From Cucumibacter marinus DSM 18995 (GTDB taxonomy: Bacteria > Pseudomonadota > Alphaproteobacteria > Rhizobiales > Devosiaceae), in NCBI RefSeq assembly GCF_000429865.1, contig NZ_KE386980.1:118890-182889 (forward strand): a stretch of DNA of 64,000 bases, given 5' to 3'. Of this stretch, positions 60,153 to 64,000 are shown in pieces; the stretch's first letter is position 1; the number at the start of each line of letters is the position of its first letter. A program made the position numbers and the translations under genes. The notes under the pieces were generated by a model. The model saw only the letters and a list, made by a program, of their open reading frames with translations. It was not told the DNA's origin and searched no databases.

Positions 60153-61664
60153 ATGCCCCAGACCCTTTCCGTGAAGACCGCCGCGCATCCGGCCAAGAAG
60201 ACCGAAATTCTGGTGCTCTATGTGGGCGAGGGTCTGAAGCTCGGGCCGGAGGCCGAAAAGCTGGTGAAGGCCGGCGGGCTGGACCTGAAGAAGCTGGCCA
60301 AGGCCGCGAAATTCAACGGCAAGCCGAGCGAAACCATGGGCGTGCTGGCCCCCGAAGGGATCGACGCCGACCGCATCGTGATGCTGGGTTATGGCAAGCA
60401 CGACACCGACCTCAAAACGGCGCGGGCCCGCGGTGGTCAGCTTGTGACCATTCTCGAAGCGCTCAAGGCCGAGAAGGCAGCGATTATCCTCGACACGCCC
60501 GACACGGATCCGGCCTATGTGGGGCGGTTGGCCGAAGCGCTGAAGCTGCGCCACTACAAGTTCGACAAATATCGGGCCGGCAAGGACAAGGGCGACAATG
60601 GTAACGATGCACCCAAGCCCCCTGCCAAGCTGACCGTGACGCTTTGCGTCGATGACAAGCGCGCGGTGGACAAGGCGGTCGCCGACCGCGACGCGGTGGC
60701 CGAAGGCATCATCCTCGCCCGCAACCTCGTCAACGAGCCGCCCAATGTTCTGGGTCCGGTCGAGTTTGCCGGGGTCGCCAACCGGCTGTCCGATTTCGGC
60801 CTCGAGGTCGAGGTTCTGACCGACGAGCAGATGCGCGAACTCGGCATGGGCGCACTGCTGGCGGTGGCCCAGGGCTCCGAACGGCCCGGACGGCTCGCGA
60901 TCATGCAGTGGAAAGGCGGCAAGAAGGGCGCCGCCCCGGTCTGTTTCGTCGGCAAGGGCGTGGTGTTCGACACGGGCGGGATATCCATCAAGCCCGGTGC
61001 CGGCATGGAAGACATGAAGGGCGATATGGGTGGCGCGGCAGCAGTGGCCGGCGTGATGAAGACGCTGGCCCTGCGCAAGGCCAAGGTCAACGCCGTGGGG
61101 GTCATCGGCCTTGTCGAGAACATGCCCGACGGCAAATCCTATCGCCCCGGCGATATTATCACCTCGATGTCCGGCCAGACGATCGAAGTGGTCAACACCG
61201 ATGCTGAGGGCCGGTTGGTGCTGTGTGATGCCCTTCACTATGTGCAGGACCGGTTCAAACCCGAAGTGGTGATCGATCTCGCGACGCTGACCGGCGCGGT
61301 CCTGGTGGCGCTCGGCCAGGAATATGCCGGGCTTTTCACCGATGATGATGGCCTCGCGACCGCGCTCTCGGAAGCGGGTGAGACCTCGGGCGACAAGGTC
61401 TGGCGCCAGCCGCTGCACAAGAACTACGACAAGATGATCGATTCCAAATTCGCCGACATGAAGAATGTCGGCGGCCGCTATGCCGGCTCGATTACCGCGG
61501 CGCAGTTCCTCAAGCGTTTCATCAACAAGGACCAGAGCTGGGCCCATCTCGACATCGCCGGCACCGGCTTCGGCGCAGGCGAGAACGACACCAACCGCTC
61601 CTGGGGCACCGGGTTCGGCGTGGCGCTGCTCGACCAGCTGGTGCGCGACCGGGCCGAGAAATAG
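60153..61664 (+). CDS. pepA: Leucyl aminopeptidase
   Basis: M17 di-metal aminopeptidase, hexameric. 503 residues; metal and catalytic motifs GKGVVFDTGGISIKPGAGM, MKGDMGGAA, and NTDAEGRLVLCDAL are complete. ATG 60153 preceded by CGGAG. Followed by holC after 15 bases, the usual pepA-holC pair. Confidence 0.96.
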   Translation: MPQTLSVKTAAHPAKKTEILVLYVGEGLKLGPEAEKLVKAGGLDLKKLAKAAKFNGKPSETMGVLAPEGIDADRIVMLGYGKHDTDLKTARARGGQLVTILEALKAEKAAIILDTPDTDPAYVGRLAEALKLRHYKFDKYRAGKDKGDNGNDAPKPPAKLTVTLCVDDKRAVDKAVADRDAVAEGIILARNLVNEPPNVLGPVEFAGVANRLSDFGLEVEVLTDEQMRELGMGALLAVAQGSERPGRLAIMQWKGGKKGAAPVCFVGKGVVFDTGGISIKPGAGMEDMKGDMGGAAAVAGVMKTLALRKAKVNAVGVIGLVENMPDGKSYRPGDIITSMSGQTIEVVNTDAEGRLVLCDALHYVQDRFKPEVVIDLATLTGAVLVALGQEYAGLFTDDDGLATALSEAGETSGDKVWRQPLHKNYDKMIDSKFADMKNVGGRYAGSITAAQFLKRFINKDQSWAHLDIAGTGFGAGENDTNRSWGTGFGVALLDQLVRDRAEK

Positions 61665-61679
61665 GCCGATACGCGCAAG

Positions 61680-62129
61680 ATGACCGAGATCCTGTTCTAC
61701 CATCTCGAGCAGCGCCCCATGGAAAAGGTGCTGCCTGTGCTCGTGGAAAAGAGCCTCGAGCGAGGCTGGAAGGCGGTCATCGAGGTCGGCACCGAGGAGC
61801 GGATCGAGGATATCGATGCGCTGTTGTGGACCTATACCGACGAGAGCTTTCTGCCCCATGCGATTGCCGGCAATACCGACGCCGATGCCCGCCAACCGGT
61901 GATCCTCACCAATGGCAGGGCCAACCCGAACCAGGCCAATATCCGGTTCTATGTCGACCGCGCGGTGCCGGACGGGGAGGGGGACTATGAACGGCTCGTC
62001 TATCTTTTCAACGGTCACGACCCCGAAGCCATTGCCGATGCCCGCGGCGCCTGGAAGGCCTTGCGCGATGCCCATGCGGTGACCTATTGGCAGCAGGACG
62101 AAAACGGCCGCTGGTCCAAGAAGGCCTGA
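61680..62129 (+). CDS. holC: DNA polymerase III chi subunit
   Basis: 149-residue clamp-loader accessory that binds SSB. Opens with EILFYHLEQRPMEKVLPVLVEKSLERGWK and contains DALLWTYTDESFLPHAIAG plus QPVILTNG, typical of alphaproteobacterial HolC. Next to pepA as in many Proteobacteria. Confidence 0.93.
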   Translation: MTEILFYHLEQRPMEKVLPVLVEKSLERGWKAVIEVGTEERIEDIDALLWTYTDESFLPHAIAGNTDADARQPVILTNGRANPNQANIRFYVDRAVPDGEGDYERLVYLFNGHDPEAIADARGAWKALRDAHAVTYWQQDENGRWSKKA

Positions 62130-62179
62130 CCTTTCCTACCGCGCGGCCATCAGGGCACACACAGACCGGGCAGAACACC

Positions 62180-62827
62180 ATGGCGGGCAAATCCATCACC
62201 CAGTCGGTCGAGGACCTCTCGCAACCGACCATCCGCAAACACTCATTGATCGAGGACGCCGCCGCGATCCTGCTGGCGGCGCTGTTCGTCGCCCTCGGCG
62301 TTGCGCTCTATACCGAGGCGACGCTGTCGACCGGCTCGACCGCCGGCGCGGCCATGCTGCTGCACTATGTAACCGGCGTTCAGTTCGGCATCCTGTTCTT
62401 CTTCATCAACCTGCCTTTCTACGCGCTGGCGCTCTGGCGCATGGGAATCATCTTCGCAGCCAAGACCGTGGCGACTGTCGGCCTGATCTCGGTTTTCGTG
62501 GCGCTCACGCCGGACTGGGTCTCGGTCTCCAACCTGCACCCGGTTTATGCCTCCATCGTCGGCGGTGGGCTGATGGGCACTGGCATGCTGATGCTGATCC
62601 GGCACAAATCCTCGATGGGCGGCGTCAATATTCTCGGGCTCTACCTGCAGGAGAATTTCGGCATCCGCGCCGGCTATGTGCAGCTCGGCATCGACATGGC
62701 GATCCTGGTCGCGGCCTTCTTCGTGTTGCCCTGGGACCGGGTGATCTATTCGCTGATCGGTGCCTTCGTCCTCAACATCATCATCGCGCTCAACCACCGG
62801 CCGGGCCGCTATTTCGGCATGAGCTGA
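62180..62827 (+). CDS. YitT-family membrane protein
   Basis: 215-residue membrane protein with six hydrophobic stretches; the YitT core is seen in STGSTAGAAMLLHYVTG, FFFINLPFYALALWRMG and STGG-like SSMGGVNILGLYLQENFGI. It lacks the C-terminal DUF2179 domain of many relatives. Function unknown. ATG 62180, about 50 bases after holC. Confidence 0.82.
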   Translation: MAGKSITQSVEDLSQPTIRKHSLIEDAAAILLAALFVALGVALYTEATLSTGSTAGAAMLLHYVTGVQFGILFFFINLPFYALALWRMGIIFAAKTVATVGLISVFVALTPDWVSVSNLHPVYASIVGGGLMGTGMLMLIRHKSSMGGVNILGLYLQENFGIRAGYVQLGIDMAILVAAFFVLPWDRVIYSLIGAFVLNIIIALNHRPGRYFGMS

Positions 62828-62877
62828 TCCGTCTACCCTGTCGCCGGCCACCCTGCCGGGCGGGAAACGAGGCTGTC

Positions 62878-63771
62878 ATGAACGCCTATTCCGGGGTCGG
62901 GCTGCGCCTGCTTGCGGCCTTCCTCATCACCGCCATGTCGGCGCTGGTGCATGGTCTGGCCCAGACCGTGCCGGTGGGGCAGATCATCTTCTTTCGCTCG
63001 GCGGTCGCGCTGATTCCGATCCTTGCCTATATGGCGCTGCGCGGACAGCTCCCCGGCGCACTCGGCACCAGCCGCCCGGGCCTGCATGTCACCCGCTCGC
63101 TGTTCGGCACGCTGTCCATGGCCTTCTCCTTTGTCTCACTGGCCTATCTGCCTGTCGCCAACGCCCAGGCCCTCGGCTATCTCGCCCCGGTGTTGACCCT
63201 GCCGCTCGCCGCGCTGATGCTGCGCGAGCGCATGACCCCGGCCATCATCGGAGCGGTAGCGCTCGGCTTTGGCGGGGTGATCGCCATGCTCTGGCACGCT
63301 TTCGATGTCCCCGGGAACGGTGCGCTGATCGGGGTTGGCGCCGGGCTCGGCTATGCCGTCACCATGGCCTTTGTGCGGGTGCATATCAAAGCCATGACCG
63401 CGACCGAGAACCCGGCCACCATCGCCTTCTATTTCGCGGTGACCGCTTCGGTTGCCGGGCTCGCCACGCTGCCTTTCGGCTGGGCCGCAATTGACTTCCA
63501 AGCACTCCTCTGGTTGTGCGGCGCCGGGCTGCTGGGCGGTCTCGCCCATATCGCGGCGACCGAGGCAGTGGCCCGCGCGCCGGTCGGTGTGCTGGCGCCA
63601 TTCGACTTCACCGGGCTCGTCTGGGCACTGGGGTTCGACCTTGTCCTGTTCAGCGTTTTTCCCGACACGTTGGGTCTGCTCGGTGCCGCCGCCATCACCG
63701 GCGCGGCGCTGATCGTCACCTTTGCTTCGGCCCGCCCCGCCGCGCGGGGCGCCGATCTGCGCGGGCGGTAG
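62878..63771 (+). CDS. EamA-family (DMT) transporter
   Basis: 297-residue drug/metabolite-type transporter with two EamA halves and ten membrane helices; GLAQTVPVGQIIFFRSAVALIPI and the second-half LWLCGAGLLGGLAHIAATEAV are typical. RhaT/YdcZ-like DMT members export metabolites; the substrate is unknown. Last gene in the window, followed by repeats. Confidence 0.83.
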   Translation: MNAYSGVGLRLLAAFLITAMSALVHGLAQTVPVGQIIFFRSAVALIPILAYMALRGQLPGALGTSRPGLHVTRSLFGTLSMAFSFVSLAYLPVANAQALGYLAPVLTLPLAALMLRERMTPAIIGAVALGFGGVIAMLWHAFDVPGNGALIGVGAGLGYAVTMAFVRVHIKAMTATENPATIAFYFAVTASVAGLATLPFGWAAIDFQALLWLCGAGLLGGLAHIAATEAVARAPVGVLAPFDFTGLVWALGFDLVLFSVFPDTLGLLGAAAITGAALIVTFASARPAARGADLRGR

Positions 63772-63786
63772 GGGCGCTTCCGCCCG

Positions 63787-63836
63787 CGCCCTTCGTGGTT
63801 CGGTTTCACCTCGCACCTCAGGGTGAGGGCATCGAT
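63787..63836. repeat. REP-like module
   Basis: CGCCCTTCGTGGTTCGG...CACCTCAGGGTGAGGGC, similar to 15909 and 23770. Confidence 0.55.
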
Positions 63837-63840
63837 TTAG

Positions 63841-63933
63841 TCTCACGGCGCGCACCGCTCCGGTCACGACGCTGGTCGCTGTGACCTCCACTGCGCCTGC
63901 GACGGCGCGGCGCAAAAGTGCGCCGGGGTCCTC
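63841..63933. repeat. 93-bp dispersed repeat, copy 2
   Basis: Same orientation as copy 1 at 15197-15289 and near-identical over 93 bases. The sequence to the window end (63934-64000) is noncoding and contains another fragment of the GGGCCGCCCCGGAC module. Confidence 0.85.
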
Positions 63934-64000
63934 ATTCGGGCTGCGCCCTCTCTCGTCCTCCTTTTCCCTCGCCAGGTATTTCGGGCCGCCCCGGACTTGA

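Noticed and set aside
58122..62075. A 1317-codon open frame on the minus strand continuing upstream of lptF
   Set aside because: Above the lptF start at 59240 it runs antisense through the phosphatase, pepA and part of holC. GC-rich codon bias makes long antisense frames common here.

Overview
The window reads as a GC-rich alphaproteobacterial chromosome segment. Housekeeping gene order (rpsF-rpsR-rplI-dnaB-alr-radA-cvpA-purF; fabD-fabG-acpP-fabF-mltG-yicC-gmk; rsmA-pdxA-surA-like-lptD-lptG-lptF; pepA-holC) is typical of Hyphomicrobiales. The pcaQ/pca arrangement and the GC-rich intergenic palindromes suggest a Devosia/Pelagibacterium-like organism. The family is an inference; no 16S rRNA or tRNA gene was seen. 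No prophage, insertion sequence with a transposase, CRISPR array, secretion locus or recognisable defence system was found.

Layout. (1) 1-2920: a 5'-truncated GH2 beta-mannosidase followed by a D-lyxose/D-mannose isomerase. (2) 2899-11768: pcaQ, divergent from a pca run pcaD-C-H-G-I-J-F-B plus pobA. On paper these convert 4-hydroxybenzoate via protocatechuate and beta-ketoadipate to succinyl-CoA and acetyl-CoA. (3) 11765-14735: a KDG-type sugar kinase, an aldehyde dehydrogenase and a SnoaL-like protein. (4) 14736-16023: a gene-poor stretch packed with repeats. (5) 16024-25106: two divergent arms around an IclR regulator. One arm is IclR-HAD hydrolase-class III aminotransferase. The other is a tripartite tricarboxylate (TTT) transporter, an aldehyde dehydrogenase and, 208 bp further on, a Tm-1-like protein. 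It looks like a catabolic locus for an unidentified, probably amino- and carboxyl-bearing, compound, and is the best candidate here for undescribed biology. (6) 25216-28166: HglS (2-oxoadipate to 2-hydroxyglutarate) with an ALDH7-type semialdehyde dehydrogenase, a lysine catabolic pair. (7) 28354-35507: an AraC regulator, small proteins (SRPBCC, NnrU, DksA-like), a YfgM-like TPR protein directly before der, and two flavodoxin paralogues flanking an M23-type protein. (8) 35684-44374: a minus-strand purine, cell-wall, replication and ribosome block. (9) 44744-51125: fatty acid synthesis, mltG, yicC and gmk. (10) 51126-51859: a second repeat-filled gap. (11) 51860-59240: rsmA to lptF, mostly envelope biogenesis. 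(12) 59430-63771: a phosphatase, pepA, holC and two membrane proteins, followed by a repeat-bearing end.

Several regulatory signals are legible: a PcaQ-type box in the pcaQ/pcaD gap, a nested palindrome between iclR and the transporter, a hairpin-plus-T-run between tctC and tctB, a UUCG terminator behind the ribosomal protein operon, and divergent promoters between rpsF and fabD. Repeats in the intergenic gaps recur across the window, including a 93-bp element shared by 15197-15289 and 63841-63933.
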